Of a stretch of 64,000 nucleotides of DNA, positions 26,479 to 35,091 are shown piece after piece. Source of the stretch: Paraburkholderia piptadeniae. GTDB lineage: Bacteria; Pseudomonadota; Gammaproteobacteria; Burkholderiales; Burkholderiaceae. The notes under the pieces are model-generated. The model made no database searches, was not told the origin of the DNA, and worked only from the letters and a program-made list of their open reading frames with translations. The translations under genes and the position numbers were made by a program. The stretch lies in NCBI RefSeq assembly GCF_900007165.1, contig NZ_CYGY02000025.1, positions 62,001-126,000 on the forward strand, written 5' to 3'. Position 1 is the stretch's first letter. Each line of letters begins with the position of its first letter.

Positions 26479-27791
26479 ACCACTCCCTGCTGGCGCAATG
26501 TTTCCATTTCACCCGGCGACAGCCCGAGGTGCCTTTCGAACACCGCGCGATTGGCCGAGCCCAGGCGAGGCGAGACCACGTTCCGCGCGCGCGGCAACTC
26601 GGCGCCCGACTGCGTGCGCAAGCTGAACGGCAGGCCCGGCATCGACAGCGCGGTGTTGCGCGTCCCCTCCCAGCTATCGAAGAAGCGGCGCGCGTTCAGT
26701 TGCGCGTTTTCGAGCAGATCGCGCGCGCCGCTCACCGGAAAGCACGCCACGCGCGCCGCCTGCGCGCGCTCGAACACATCCGCGCGTGAGTGCTCGCGCG
26801 TCCACTTCGACATCTCATCCTGAAGGATCATCCAGTTTTCGTTGCGCGCGCTACGTTCGCCGCACAGCGCGGCATCGCACGACCACGGCGGATTGCCGAG
26901 CAGCTCGACCCAGCGTTCCCATTGATGCTCCTCGCGCGGCGAGATCATCACAAAGCCGTCCTTGCAGGGCAAAAGCCAGATCAGCCCGCCCGCGACTTCC
27001 GTGCCTTGCAGTTCCTCGCGGCGTCGGCTGAATGTGCGCTCGCCGCGTCCGTAATCGGCGACAGGCTCGATCAGCAGATGCGCGATGACATCCAGCTCCG
27101 CGCATTCGATGCTGCGACCCTCTCCGTTCAACTGTGCTTCGAGCAGGCCCCACAGCGCGGCGTTCGCCGCCGCGACGCCCGTGGCGAGCGCGACTTCGCG
27201 ATCCGCGCAAGCGACGGGCGGCTGCTCGCTGGGCGCATGGACCGGCCGCGCCTGATGGAACGCGTAGCCCGCATGATGCGTGAGCGTGAAGTCGGTGAAC
27301 GCGGCCAGCGTATCGGCATCCGCTTGCATCGTCGACGCGTCGCGCGCGGGCAGCGTGCCGAACGGCGTGACTGCGAGCGTCACGAGCGCGGGCTGGATCT
27401 TCCTCAGCGTGTCGCCGTCGAGCGCGAGTTCGGCAAGGCGCGATGCATGCGCGGACGTGATCAGCAGATCAGCCGATTCGATCAGCCGCGTGAGCAATGC
27501 AGCGCCCGCCTGACACGACGGATCGAGCGTCGCGCTGTCCTTGCCGTGATTCAGATACGCGAAGAGCGCAGCATCTTCGCCATAGGACGCGTCCGGCGCG
27601 AACGGGCCCACGCGCCGCAGCGGATCGCCGGCACCTGGCGGTTCGAGCTTGAGCACATCCGCGCCGAGATCGGACAGCAGACGCGCGCAGAACGACGCCG
27701 ACATCGATCCGTTCCATTCGATCACACGCACGCCCGCGAGTGGCGCGGCAAGGGTAACGGCTCGCGGCGGCGTGACAGCGGCGGCGCTCAC
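26475..27791 (-). CDS. CaiB/BaiF (type III) CoA-transferase 2
   Basis: The 438-residue protein opens LAAPLAGVRVIEWNGSMSAS and contains GADVLKLEPPGAGDPLR and the C-terminal PGLPFSLRTQSGAELPRARN. The frame stays open far upstream over the MaoC genes, but a GTG at 27791 that overlaps the stop of the MaoC gene (GTGA) is the likely start. It is longer than its neighbour and poorer in the usual mid-region motifs, so it may be the non-catalytic member of a pair. It is part of the same operon. Confidence 0.8.
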   Translation of the reverse strand: MSAAAVTPPRAVTLAAPLAGVRVIEWNGSMSASFCARLLSDLGADVLKLEPPGAGDPLRRVGPFAPDASYGEDAALFAYLNHGKDSATLDPSCQAGAALLTRLIESADLLITSAHASRLAELALDGDTLRKIQPALVTLAVTPFGTLPARDASTMQADADTLAAFTDFTLTHHAGYAFHQARPVHAPSEQPPVACADREVALATGVAAANAALWGLLEAQLNGEGRSIECAELDVIAHLLIEPVADYGRGERTFSRRREELQGTEVAGGLIWLLPCKDGFVMISPREEHQWERWVELLGNPPWSCDAALCGERSARNENWMILQDEMSKWTREHSRADVFERAQAARVACFPVSGARDLLENAQLNARRFFDSWEGTRNTALSMPGLPFSLRTQSGAELPRARNVVSPRLGSANRAVFERHLGLSPGEMETLRQQGVV

Positions 27792-28273
27792 GCGGCCTCT
27801 TCGAGAACGGCGGGATCGAACGGATACGGCACGCGCGCGCCGTGCCGCAGCGGCAAGACGACCGTCGCGGTGCCTGGCGTGCTCTCCTTGCCTTCCTGAT
27901 TGCGCAGGCCGATCTCCAGATGCACGACACCAAATCCACCGCGTTGCTCGCGTCCCGTCACGCGGCCCCAGGCGGTAATGACATCGCCCGGCACGTTCAT
28001 GCCGCGAAACTGGAACTGGAGCTTCCATGCCCAGCCGCTTTCGCCGACCCAATCCGTGAGCAGTTGCAACATGATGTGCTGCTTCCACGAGCCGTTGACC
28101 ATCACGTCGGGCAGCTTGTCGTGCTCGGTCGCGAATCGCCAGTCGTAGTGGATGCGATGCCAGTTCTCCATCGACGCGGACCAACGCATGATGTGCGCCG
28201 TGGTCATCGGTCCCTTGACGATCTGCGGAATCTCCATTCCGGTTTCGACATCTTCGAAACATGGTGCGGCCAT
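27788..28273 (-). CDS. MaoC-type hydratase, catalytic subunit
   Basis: This 161-residue hot-dog-fold protein has the hydratase 2 motif in ENWHRIHYDWRFATEHDKLP (about 36-55), where the His and Asp polarise water for addition to a 2-enoyl-CoA. The preceding gene supplies the second hot-dog domain, so the two probably form one heterodimeric hydratase, as in mesaconyl- and itaconyl-CoA hydratases. The downstream CoA-transferase gene overlaps its stop. Confidence 0.8.
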   Translation of the reverse strand: MAAPCFEDVETGMEIPQIVKGPMTTAHIMRWSASMENWHRIHYDWRFATEHDKLPDVMVNGSWKQHIMLQLLTDWVGESGWAWKLQFQFRGMNVPGDVITAWGRVTGREQRGGFGVVHLEIGLRNQEGKESTPGTATVVLPLRHGARVPYPFDPAVLEEAA

Positions 28274-28285
28274 GACAGTCCTCGC

Positions 28286-28810
28286 CTAGCGCATGATCTG
28301 CGTATTGGTGACCTTGAGCAGCTTTTCGCCGGCCTCGGTCGTGTAGGTCTCCTCGATGATGACGAACACCATCGGACCGCTCTTGCCGTCGCGCTGCACG
28401 ATGTCCTTGTAGCGCGCCTGGCGCAGCACCTTCTCGCCGACTCTCGCATAGCGATACAGCTCGTATTCGTAGCCGCCGTTGAGGTCGCGCGGCAATTCCA
28501 CTTCGACGGCGGGCAGGCCGCTGAAGCTGCGGCTCAGTCCGTCGTAGTCCGGCTTGTTCATGTCGTCGAGGGGATCGGGCGAGTCCGGCTGCCTGCGAAA
28601 CGCATGCACCGGATAGCCCGGCGGCGCGACCACGTTGCCGTAGCGGCTCGTCGCGGCCCAGTCTTCGTCCCAGTAGCGACGCGCGTCGTCCATCGTCGCG
28701 TGATGGAAGCGGCGCACCTCGCTCGCTTCGACCGGATGTGTCGAAGCAACCCACTCGGTCTTCGCGCCGATGATGGCTTTGACCTTGTCGGTGATGTACT
28801 CGTTGCTCAC
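28286..28810 (-). CDS. MaoC-type hydratase, N-terminal-domain (FAS1-like dehydratase) subunit
   Basis: The 174-residue protein is the non-catalytic hot-dog domain often annotated as FAS1-like dehydratase: FHHATMDDARRYWDEDWAA, APPGYPVHAF and LNGGYEYELYRYARVGEKVL are typical. It is the first gene of the six-gene operon and is transcribed from the promoter at 28881-28935. Together with the next gene it should hydrate an unsaturated acyl-CoA. Confidence 0.8.
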   Translation of the reverse strand: MSNEYITDKVKAIIGAKTEWVASTHPVEASEVRRFHHATMDDARRYWDEDWAATSRYGNVVAPPGYPVHAFRRQPDSPDPLDDMNKPDYDGLSRSFSGLPAVEVELPRDLNGGYEYELYRYARVGEKVLRQARYKDIVQRDGKSGPMVFVIIEETYTTEAGEKLLKVTNTQIMR

Positions 28811-28880
28811 AGTTGTCTCTCCTCTATCCCGGCCGTCGACAGCGAGAAAATGCAGCGGGCACCGTGCTGCATCGGCGAGG

Positions 28881-28935
28881 CCAGTCTAGGTGAGCATCCG
28901 TGCAGCGCACAATACTTGATCGTTGAATCAACGTC
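28881..28935 (-). promoter_or_regulatory. promoter and operator of the CoA-dependent operon, copy 2 of the 28-bp element
   Basis: The 28-bp block at 28908-28935 equals the block at 22644-22671 base for base, including the palindrome CGTTGAATCAACG. On the minus strand TTGTGC serves as -35 and TAGACT, 18 bp further, as -10. The first gene of the operon starts 71 bp beyond. The same intergenic space holds the start of the divergent dehydrogenase gene (29035), which could share the operator. Confidence 0.72.
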
Positions 28936-29034
28936 TTCTCACGATTCGTTCGATCGACTATCGTCCGTCTCATGCCGCAATGGCCGCCTTCGTGTGCGAG
29001 CCGCTGCATCACATTGACGAAGGGAGAGATCGCG

Positions 29035-30111
29035 ATGGAACGAATGCGCTACGACGCGAGCGCGCTGCGTGACTATGCGCGCAACGTGCTGTGCAAAGCG
29101 GGCCTCGACAATGGATATGCCGGGGACGTTGCGCGCACGCTCGTCGAAGGCGATCTGATGGGCCACGATACGCACGGACTCGCGCTGCTGCCCGCTTACC
29201 TCAGTCAACTCGAAGCGGGCACGATGACGCGCGACGGCAAGCCCGAAGTCGTCTCCGATCGCCTCTCGACGTTGCTGTGGGACGGCCGCCGTCTACCCGG
29301 ACCGGCACTTGTTCATGCCGGCATCGATACGCTGGCCCCTCGGGCGCGCGAGTTCGGCAGCGCGACGCTCGTCATCCGCCGCAGTCATCACATCGCGTGC
29401 CTTGCCGCTTATCTGTTGCGCGCCACCGAGTCGAATCTCGTGATGATGCTGGCAAGTTCCGATCCGAGCGTGCAGAGCGTCGCGCCCTTCGGCGGCACGC
29501 GCCCATTGTTTACGCCTAATCCAATTGCACTCGGCGTGCCGACTTCGACCACGCCGATCCTGATCGATATTTCGTCATCCACAACGACGAATGGCATGTG
29601 TGCGCGCCGCTACCAGAGCGGCCAACTGTTCGACGAACCATGGATGCTCGACGCGCACGGCGAGGCGACACGCGAACCGGGCGTGCTGTTCGCCGACCCG
29701 CCCGGCACGATCCTGCCGCTTGGCGGACTGTCGGCCGGTCATAAGGGATTCGGTCTCGCGTTGCTGATCGAGGCGCTCACGGGCGGACTCGCCGGCTTCG
29801 GCCGCGCCGACCCTGCCGAGGGTTGGGGCGCCACCGTGTTCATGACACTGTACGATCCGGGCGCGTTGGGCGGCATCGACGCGTTGCGACGGCAAATGGA
29901 CTGGCTAGGCGATGCTTGCCGAAGTAATCCGCCGCGCGTCGCCGATGCCCCCATCCGCCTGCCTGGCGACCGTGCGATGTCCCAACGCGCGCAGCAGCTC
30001 GCGCATGGCGTGTGTCTGCACGCCACCATCATCGCGCCGCTCGAAGCATGCGGCGCGCGGTATGGCGTCCCGTTTCCTGCGGCGCAGCGACACCTGCATG
30101 GAGTGCCGTGA
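29035..30111 (+). CDS. Ldh2/malate/L-lactate dehydrogenase family oxidoreductase
   Basis: The 358-residue protein belongs to the NAD(P)-dependent Ldh2/YlbC/AllD family, which reduces 2-oxoacids or oxidises 2-hydroxyacids. GDLMGHDTHGLALLPAYL (about 38-55), the active-site His region VIRRSHHIACLAAYLL and FTPNPIALGVPTS are conserved. The ATG at 29035 follows AGGGAGAG. It is divergent from the CoA-dependent operon with 224 bp between the starts. A role in preparing or recycling that operon's substrate is inferred from position only. Confidence 0.82.
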   Translation: MERMRYDASALRDYARNVLCKAGLDNGYAGDVARTLVEGDLMGHDTHGLALLPAYLSQLEAGTMTRDGKPEVVSDRLSTLLWDGRRLPGPALVHAGIDTLAPRAREFGSATLVIRRSHHIACLAAYLLRATESNLVMMLASSDPSVQSVAPFGGTRPLFTPNPIALGVPTSTTPILIDISSSTTTNGMCARRYQSGQLFDEPWMLDAHGEATREPGVLFADPPGTILPLGGLSAGHKGFGLALLIEALTGGLAGFGRADPAEGWGATVFMTLYDPGALGGIDALRRQMDWLGDACRSNPPRVADAPIRLPGDRAMSQRAQQLAHGVCLHATIIAPLEACGARYGVPFPAAQRHLHGVP

Positions 30112-30399
30112 TGCGAACGAATACGGCATTCGAAGCCGGCGCGCCTGCGCGGCCTATATAAAGCCCCACTCGACGAACCTCCAGAAAGCCATCCTTTCAT
30201 ATCAATTTTTTTGCATTCATTTGCAATGACAATGAATTTGCTCAATGAGAACGGCTGCCGGAAAATGACCATGGAACGACGCATGCTGCACTGTGCAGAC
30301 GCGCGTGGATTCGTACTGGCATGGGCCAGCGCGGCGCGCACATCGGGAGCCGACACGAGAGATGACTGAACCGGCGAATTTACTTGAGAGGTCAACGCA

Positions 30400-31041
30400 A
30401 TGAGCAGCCTTCATCTGGGCGATACCGTGCCCGACTTCGAGCAGGAAACATCGATTGGCCACATCCGTTTTCATGAGTGGGCGGGTGACGCATGGGTCGT
30501 TCTGTTTTCCCATCCCGCCGACTTCACACCCGTCTGCACGACGGAACTGGGGCTGACGGGAAAATTGCAGCCGGAGTTCGAGAAACGCAACGTCAAGGCG
30601 ATTGCCCTTTCGGTGGATGACGTCGCATCGCACAAGGCATGGGCGAAGGATATCGAGGATACGCAAAAGACCGTGGTCGGATTTCCGATCATCGCCGACA
30701 AGAATAAAAGAGTTGCCGCGCTGTACGACATGATCCACCCCAACCAGTCCGGAACGGCAACGGTGCGCTCCGTCTTCATCATCGATCCGCAGAAGACGCT
30801 GCGTTTGACGCTCACCTATCCGCTCAGCATCGGCCGGAACTTCGACGAAATCCTGCGTGTCGTCGACGCGCTGCAACTGAGCGATGCTCACCAGGTCGCC
30901 ACGCCCGGCAACTGGAAGAACGGAGACGACGTGATCATTCCGCTCACGTTCCAGGACGAGAATGTCATCGCGAAGAAGTTTCCGAAGGGCTATCGTGCGG
31001 AACGTCCCTATCTGCGCTATACGCCGCAGCCGGACAAATAA
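30400..31041 (+). CDS. 1-Cys peroxiredoxin (Prx6-type)
   Basis: The 213-residue protein has the peroxidatic cysteine in FSHPADFTPVCTTELGLTG (about 37-55) and the C-terminal arm of the Prx6 group, FPKGYRAERPYLRYTP, with no resolving cysteine. It reduces hydrogen peroxide and organic peroxides in the cytoplasm. The start ATG at 30400 follows TGAGAGGT. It stands alone between the Ldh2 gene and the phosphonate regulator. Confidence 0.9.
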   Translation: MSSLHLGDTVPDFEQETSIGHIRFHEWAGDAWVVLFSHPADFTPVCTTELGLTGKLQPEFEKRNVKAIALSVDDVASHKAWAKDIEDTQKTVVGFPIIADKNKRVAALYDMIHPNQSGTATVRSVFIIDPQKTLRLTLTYPLSIGRNFDEILRVVDALQLSDAHQVATPGNWKNGDDVIIPLTFQDENVIAKKFPKGYRAERPYLRYTPQPDK

Positions 31042-31255
31042 CGCAGTCAGCGGCATCAGGGCCTCGCTGCCGTCATATGATGCAAGGCCCGAGCGAATGC
31101 AGCTTTCCCCGGTTTTCACATGGCGCGTCCGCCGCAGCGCGAACGCGCCGTGCGACCTGGGCACGATGCGAGAGCGTAAGAGTCGACCCACATCTAACAA
31201 ACCGCACGACGATGCTGGCTTGCAAGGCGATCCCGGTTAAATCCGGCCTTCGGCA

Positions 31256-31288
31256 TTGTTGACAATAAACAAACGCGTACGTTAGTGT
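31256..31288 (+). promoter_or_regulatory. promoter of the phosphonate regulator gene with FadR-type operator
   Basis: TTGTTGACAA (31256-31265) fits the FadR-subfamily half-site rule TNGT-NN-ACNA. It overlaps the -35 box TTGACA (31259-31264); a weak -10, TAGTGT, follows after 18 bp. The same decamer followed by a similar ACAAA tract lies in the phnS/phnA promoter at 37507. The position suggests that the regulator represses its own gene. Confidence 0.6.
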
Positions 31289-31336
31289 TTGACAGGTCTG
31301 ACGTTCATTCGTCGCTCTTCGCTTCCATCGACTGCC

Positions 31337-32065
31337 ATGACCAGTTCTAACCTGCCCGGCGCCTTTGAACTCTTGCAACGACATTCGCTCGCGATGCTCG
31401 TGCAGGAGAGTCTCGAGCACAGCATTCTTTCGGGCGAGCTTGCGCCCGGCGAAAAGCTCAATGAAGTGGAAGTCGCCACGCGGCTGAACGTGTCGCGGGG
31501 ACCCATACGCGAAGCTTTTCGCGCGCTCGAACAGGCAGGCCTGCTCAAAACGGAAAAGAACCGTGGCGTGACGGTGCGGGTCGTTTCGCTGCGCGAAGCG
31601 CAAGAGATCTACCAGGTCCGCGCAATGCTCGACGAGTCCGTCGCGCGCTGGCTCGCGAATCACATGACGCCCGAAACGCTCGACACGCTGAAAAGCATCA
31701 TCGCTGCGATGAAGGCCGCGAAGAAAACGCGCGATCTCGCGCGCTATACCGAGCTGAACATCCAGTTGCACGATGCGATGGTCGCGGGCGTCGGCAATCA
31801 GCATCTGATCTCGACTTATCGGCATCTCGTGCGCCAACTGGGCCTGTTGCGGCAGGCTGCGATCGAAACGGATGACAGCGCACTCGGCGAATCCGTCACC
31901 GAACACGAGAAGATCGTCAATGCGCTGGCTCGCGGCGAAGAAGAACATGCAGTCGCGCTCGTGCGCGAACATGTCGCGCACGGTCTTGCAAGGATGCAGC
32001 GAGCGCATGAGCGCTGGGCCGAGACTACGCCCAGTCAGGATCGCGCATCCGTCACCGGATCTTGA
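31337..32065 (+). CDS. phnR: GntR (FadR subfamily) regulator of phosphonate use
   Basis: The 242-residue protein has a winged HTH with SGELAPGEKLNEVEVATRLN and SRGPIREAFRALEQAGL (about 33-72) and a helical FCD effector domain (about 90-220) with the metal-binding pattern around ELNIQLHDAMV and VTEHEKIVNAL. The ATG at 31337 fits the family start. It converges with phnW, and operators of its family's type lie upstream of its own gene and between phnS and phnA. Its ligand is probably 2-aminoethylphosphonate or an intermediate. The name rests on family and context. Confidence 0.8.
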   Translation: MTSSNLPGAFELLQRHSLAMLVQESLEHSILSGELAPGEKLNEVEVATRLNVSRGPIREAFRALEQAGLLKTEKNRGVTVRVVSLREAQEIYQVRAMLDESVARWLANHMTPETLDTLKSIIAAMKAAKKTRDLARYTELNIQLHDAMVAGVGNQHLISTYRHLVRQLGLLRQAAIETDDSALGESVTEHEKIVNALARGEEEHAVALVREHVAHGLARMQRAHERWAETTPSQDRASVTGS

Positions 32066-32077
32066 TGGCCCCGTTAC

Positions 32078-32101
32078 GTGCGGCCATAGAACTGGCCGCA
32101 C
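32078..32101. terminator. hairpin between converging phnR and phnW
   Basis: A perfect 9-bp stem, GTGCGGCCA and TGGCCGCAC with a 6-base loop, starts 12 bp after the stop of the regulator gene. No T run follows. It probably ends the regulator transcript. Confidence 0.5.
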
Positions 32102-32198
32102 GAGTGCTCACCGGAAAGTCGCGAGATCGAACCACATCGACGCTTCGAAGATTTCGCCGCCATGACGCGCACGAAATCTTCGAGCGTGGCCGCGTGTG

Positions 32199-33329
32199 TC
32201 ACGCAAGCGCTTTCGGCGACACCTGCGTGATGCCCATTGCCTTCAGCGTATCGGCGATCGCGGCGACCGCGCCGGGAATGCCCGTTTTGCCGAAGTGCCC
32301 GATGCATCCTACGCGGAACGTTTCGATCTGCGTCAGCTTGCCCGGATAGAGGATGTATCCGCGCTTCTTCACCTCCTGATAGAAGGTCTTGAAGTCGTAG
32401 GCGGGATCGTCGGGCGCATGGAACGTCACGATGATGGGCGCCTGAATCGACTGGTCGAGAAATGGCCGGAAGCCCAGTTTGCCCATGCCTTCGATCAGCG
32501 CGCGGCAGTTGGCAGCATAACGCGCGCCCCTCGCTTCGAGACCGCCCTCCTCGTTGTACTGTGCGATGGCCTGATCGAGCGCGGCGACGACATGCGTCGG
32601 CGGCGTGAAGCGCCATTGCATCGTGCGATTCATGTAGACCCATTGATCGTACAGGTCCATTGCGAGCGAGTGACTATTGCCTTCGCAGCGCTCCAGCGTG
32701 CTGCGCCTCACGATCACGAAGCCCATGCCGGGCACGCCTTCCAGGCATTTTCCCGACGCGGCGACGACGGCATCGAACGGCGTCTGCCGCGCGTCGATAT
32801 CGATCGCGCCGAAGGAACTCATCGCGTCGACGATCAGACTGCGTCCGTGCTTCGCGACCACCATCGCGATCTCGTGCAGCGGATTGAGCACGCCCGCGCC
32901 TGTTTCGCAGTGGACCAGCGCAACGTGCGTGATGCCCGGATCGGCCGCGAGCGCGCGGTCGATGTCGGCGGGCTTGACCTGCGTGTCTTCCGGATAGTCG
33001 ATCGTCTGGTGACGCCGCCCCAGTGCGCGGCAGATCTTCGCGATGCGCTGGCAATAGGCGCCATTGTTCGGCACCAGCACATGACCGTCGCGCGGAACGA
33101 TCGTGCCGATCGCCGCTTCGACGGAGAACGTGCCGCTGCCCTGCAACGGCACGCACTCGTGCGTCCCTTCGCCGTGCACGATGCGCAGCGTCTCGCGGCG
33201 AATGCGCGCGGTGATCTCGTTGAAATCGCCATCCCACGAGCCCCAGTCGCGCAGCATTGCCTCGCGCGTGCGGTCGGATGTCGTGAGCGGACCGGGAGTG
33301 AGCAGAATCGGTTGGCTGGACAGGTTCAC
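32199..33329 (-). CDS. phnW: 2-aminoethylphosphonate:pyruvate aminotransferase
   Basis: The 376-residue PLP enzyme opens [20 protein letters not shown], the PhnW signature, and continues [13 protein letters not shown]. The PLP lysine lies in [19 protein letters not shown] (about 190). It converts 2-aminoethylphosphonate and pyruvate to phosphonoacetaldehyde and L-alanine in the cytoplasm. A GTG at 33329 preceded by AAGGAGCT was chosen as start. It is the last gene of the minus-strand transport operon phnS-phnT-permease-phnW; the aldehyde product is consumed by PhnY across the divergent promoter. Confidence 0.93.
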   Translation of the reverse strand: MNLSSQPILLTPGPLTTSDRTREAMLRDWGSWDGDFNEITARIRRETLRIVHGEGTHECVPLQGSGTFSVEAAIGTIVPRDGHVLVPNNGAYCQRIAKICRALGRRHQTIDYPEDTQVKPADIDRALAADPGITHVALVHCETGAGVLNPLHEIAMVVAKHGRSLIVDAMSSFGAIDIDARQTPFDAVVAASGKCLEGVPGMGFVIVRRSTLERCEGNSHSLAMDLYDQWVYMNRTMQWRFTPPTHVVAALDQAIAQYNEEGGLEARGARYAANCRALIEGMGKLGFRPFLDQSIQAPIIVTFHAPDDPAYDFKTFYQEVKKRGYILYPGKLTQIETFRVGCIGHFGKTGIPGAVAAIADTLKAMGITQVSPKALA

Positions 33330-33363
33330 GTGAGCTCCTTGATAGACGCGGTGAAAGTACGAT

Positions 33364-35091
33364 TCAGCCACGGCGCGTAGTGCGCCATGCCTGGGTTCTA
33401 CGCAACACGCCGTGCGAGACGCCGGCGAACAGCAGACATGCAAACGAAGCCGTCACGAGCACGAGCGTCGCCATCGCGGCGGCCGGTCCGATCTGTCCGG
33501 CGTCGTCGAGATTCAAAATCGCAACGGATGCAGGCTGCGTGTCGGGTGAATAGAGGAACGCGACAGCCGACACCGTCGTCATGCCGTTGACGAACAGATA
33601 GCGCGCGATCTGCAGGATCGACGGCAGGCACACGGGCACCGTGACGCGCCAGAACGTCTTGTAGAACGGCACTTTCAGCGATGCCGAAACGGCTTCGAAC
33701 TCGTTGTCGATTTGCCGCAACGCAGTCACGGCCGTCAGATGACTCGACGAGTAGTAGTGCACGACCGTCACGATCGCGAGCAGCGCAAGCGTCCCATAGA
33801 GGCCGTTGAGCGGGTTGGCGGGCGCATTGAAGAGAAAGATGTAGCTGATGCCGAGCACGAGCCCCGGCACGCCCATCGGCAAAATCGCGCAGAGATTGAT
33901 GAAGCCGCGCAGCCAGCGCGGACCGCGCGTTTTTTCCACGAGATACGCACCGCCGAACACGATCGCCGTGCCGCCGATCGCCACGCACGCCGCCATCTTG
34001 AGGCTGTTCTTGTACGCATCGAAAATGGCGGCTGCGATCAGGCCCATCTTGTAGTGCTGCAAGCCGAGGCTCATCTGATACGGCCAGAACTTGACGAACG
34101 ATGCGAACACCGAAATGCCCACCACGGCCATCATCAACAGGCACACGACGGCGCAATACGCGAGCATCGCCGTGTCGAAGCCGCGCGACGGCTTGGGCTG
34201 GAATGGCGTCGAGCGCGCGCCGAGCCGCGACTGCTGCTTGCGGCGAATGAAGAAGTCGACGGCGAATGCAACCAGCGCGGGACACAGCAAAAGCAGGCTC
34301 ACCACCGCGCTGCGATTGAAATCCTGCAAGCCGATGATGAGCTTGTAGATATCCGTCGACAGCACCGTGTACGGTCCGCCGATCACGACGGGAACGCCGA
34401 AGTCGTTGATGCAGATCGTGAACGACACCATCGTCGCGCTGATCAGGCCGTACTTCGCGCCCGGCAGCGTGATCGTCATGAACTTGCGCAGACGGCTCGT
34501 GCCCATCGCGTCGGCGGCTTCATACAGGCGTCCGTCGGATAGCGACAGCGCCGTCACGAGAATCATCAGCACGTGCGGAAACGCTGCATAGACGAGGCTG
34601 CATACGATGCCCCCGAAACCGTAGATCGAGTGTCCGTGCAGCAGCGGCTTCAGGATGCCCGAATTGCCGAACCAGTAGATGAAGGACACGGCGGATAGCA
34701 ACGTCGGCGCGAGCAACGGCAGCAACGCGACCGTGCGCACCGCGTTTTTCATCGGCATGCACGAGCGCGTGAGCGCATACGCAAAGGTGAACGCCATCGG
34801 AATGACGATCGATGTGACCGTGCAGGCGACGGCGACCGAATGGGCCGCCGACGTCCACACGGCACTGTTCGCCAGATAGCCGCTGAAGTTCGCGAGCCCT
34901 ATGAAGCGCCCGTCCGCATCGACGAAGCATTTGCCGATCACGAGCGCAAGCGGCAACAGCAGGAACATGGCGAGCAGCGCGCACATCAGCAGAAGCGCAA
35001 GCTGCCCGATCCGGTCATGCCAATGCGTGATTTGCCGCACTTCGGCGTGCGCTTGTTCGCCGGCGCGGCGTTCGATCAGAACGGCGCTCAT
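33364..35091 (-). CDS. 2-aminoethylphosphonate ABC transporter permease, fused double subunit
   Basis: The 575-residue inner-membrane protein joins two permease modules. The first EAA loop is [20 protein letters not shown] (about 215-235) and the second is [20 protein letters not shown] (about 475-495), each within about six helices. It corresponds to PhnU plus PhnV in one chain, the form common in Burkholderiaceae. Its ATG at 35091 overlaps the stop of the ATPase gene (ATGA). It carries 2-aminoethylphosphonate through the inner membrane. Confidence 0.9.
   Translation of the reverse strand: MSAVLIERRAGEQAHAEVRQITHWHDRIGQLALLLMCALLAMFLLLPLALVIGKCFVDADGRFIGLANFSGYLANSAVWTSAAHSVAVACTVTSIVIPMAFTFAYALTRSCMPMKNAVRTVALLPLLAPTLLSAVSFIYWFGNSGILKPLLHGHSIYGFGGIVCSLVYAAFPHVLMILVTALSLSDGRLYEAADAMGTSRLRKFMTITLPGAKYGLISATMVSFTICINDFGVPVVIGGPYTVLSTDIYKLIIGLQDFNRSAVVSLLLLCPALVAFAVDFFIRRKQQSRLGARSTPFQPKPSRGFDTAMLAYCAVVCLLMMAVVGISVFASFVKFWPYQMSLGLQHYKMGLIAAAIFDAYKNSLKMAACVAIGGTAIVFGGAYLVEKTRGPRWLRGFINLCAILPMGVPGLVLGISYIFLFNAPANPLNGLYGTLALLAIVTVVHYYSSSHLTAVTALRQIDNEFEAVSASLKVPFYKTFWRVTVPVCLPSILQIARYLFVNGMTTVSAVAFLYSPDTQPASVAILNLDDAGQIGPAAAMATLVLVTASFACLLFAGVSHGVLRRTQAWRTTRRG

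Noticed and set aside
26475-28754. A 759-residue fusion reading through the MaoC genes into the second CoA-transferase
   Set aside because: The upstream 320 codons are a shadow of the two MaoC genes. A GTG at 27791 overlapping the MaoC stop gives a family-length protein.
31288-31310. TTGACA at about 31288 as an extra promoter for the regulator gene
   Set aside because: No acceptable -10 follows at 16-18 bp; the box at 31259 with the operator is better placed.
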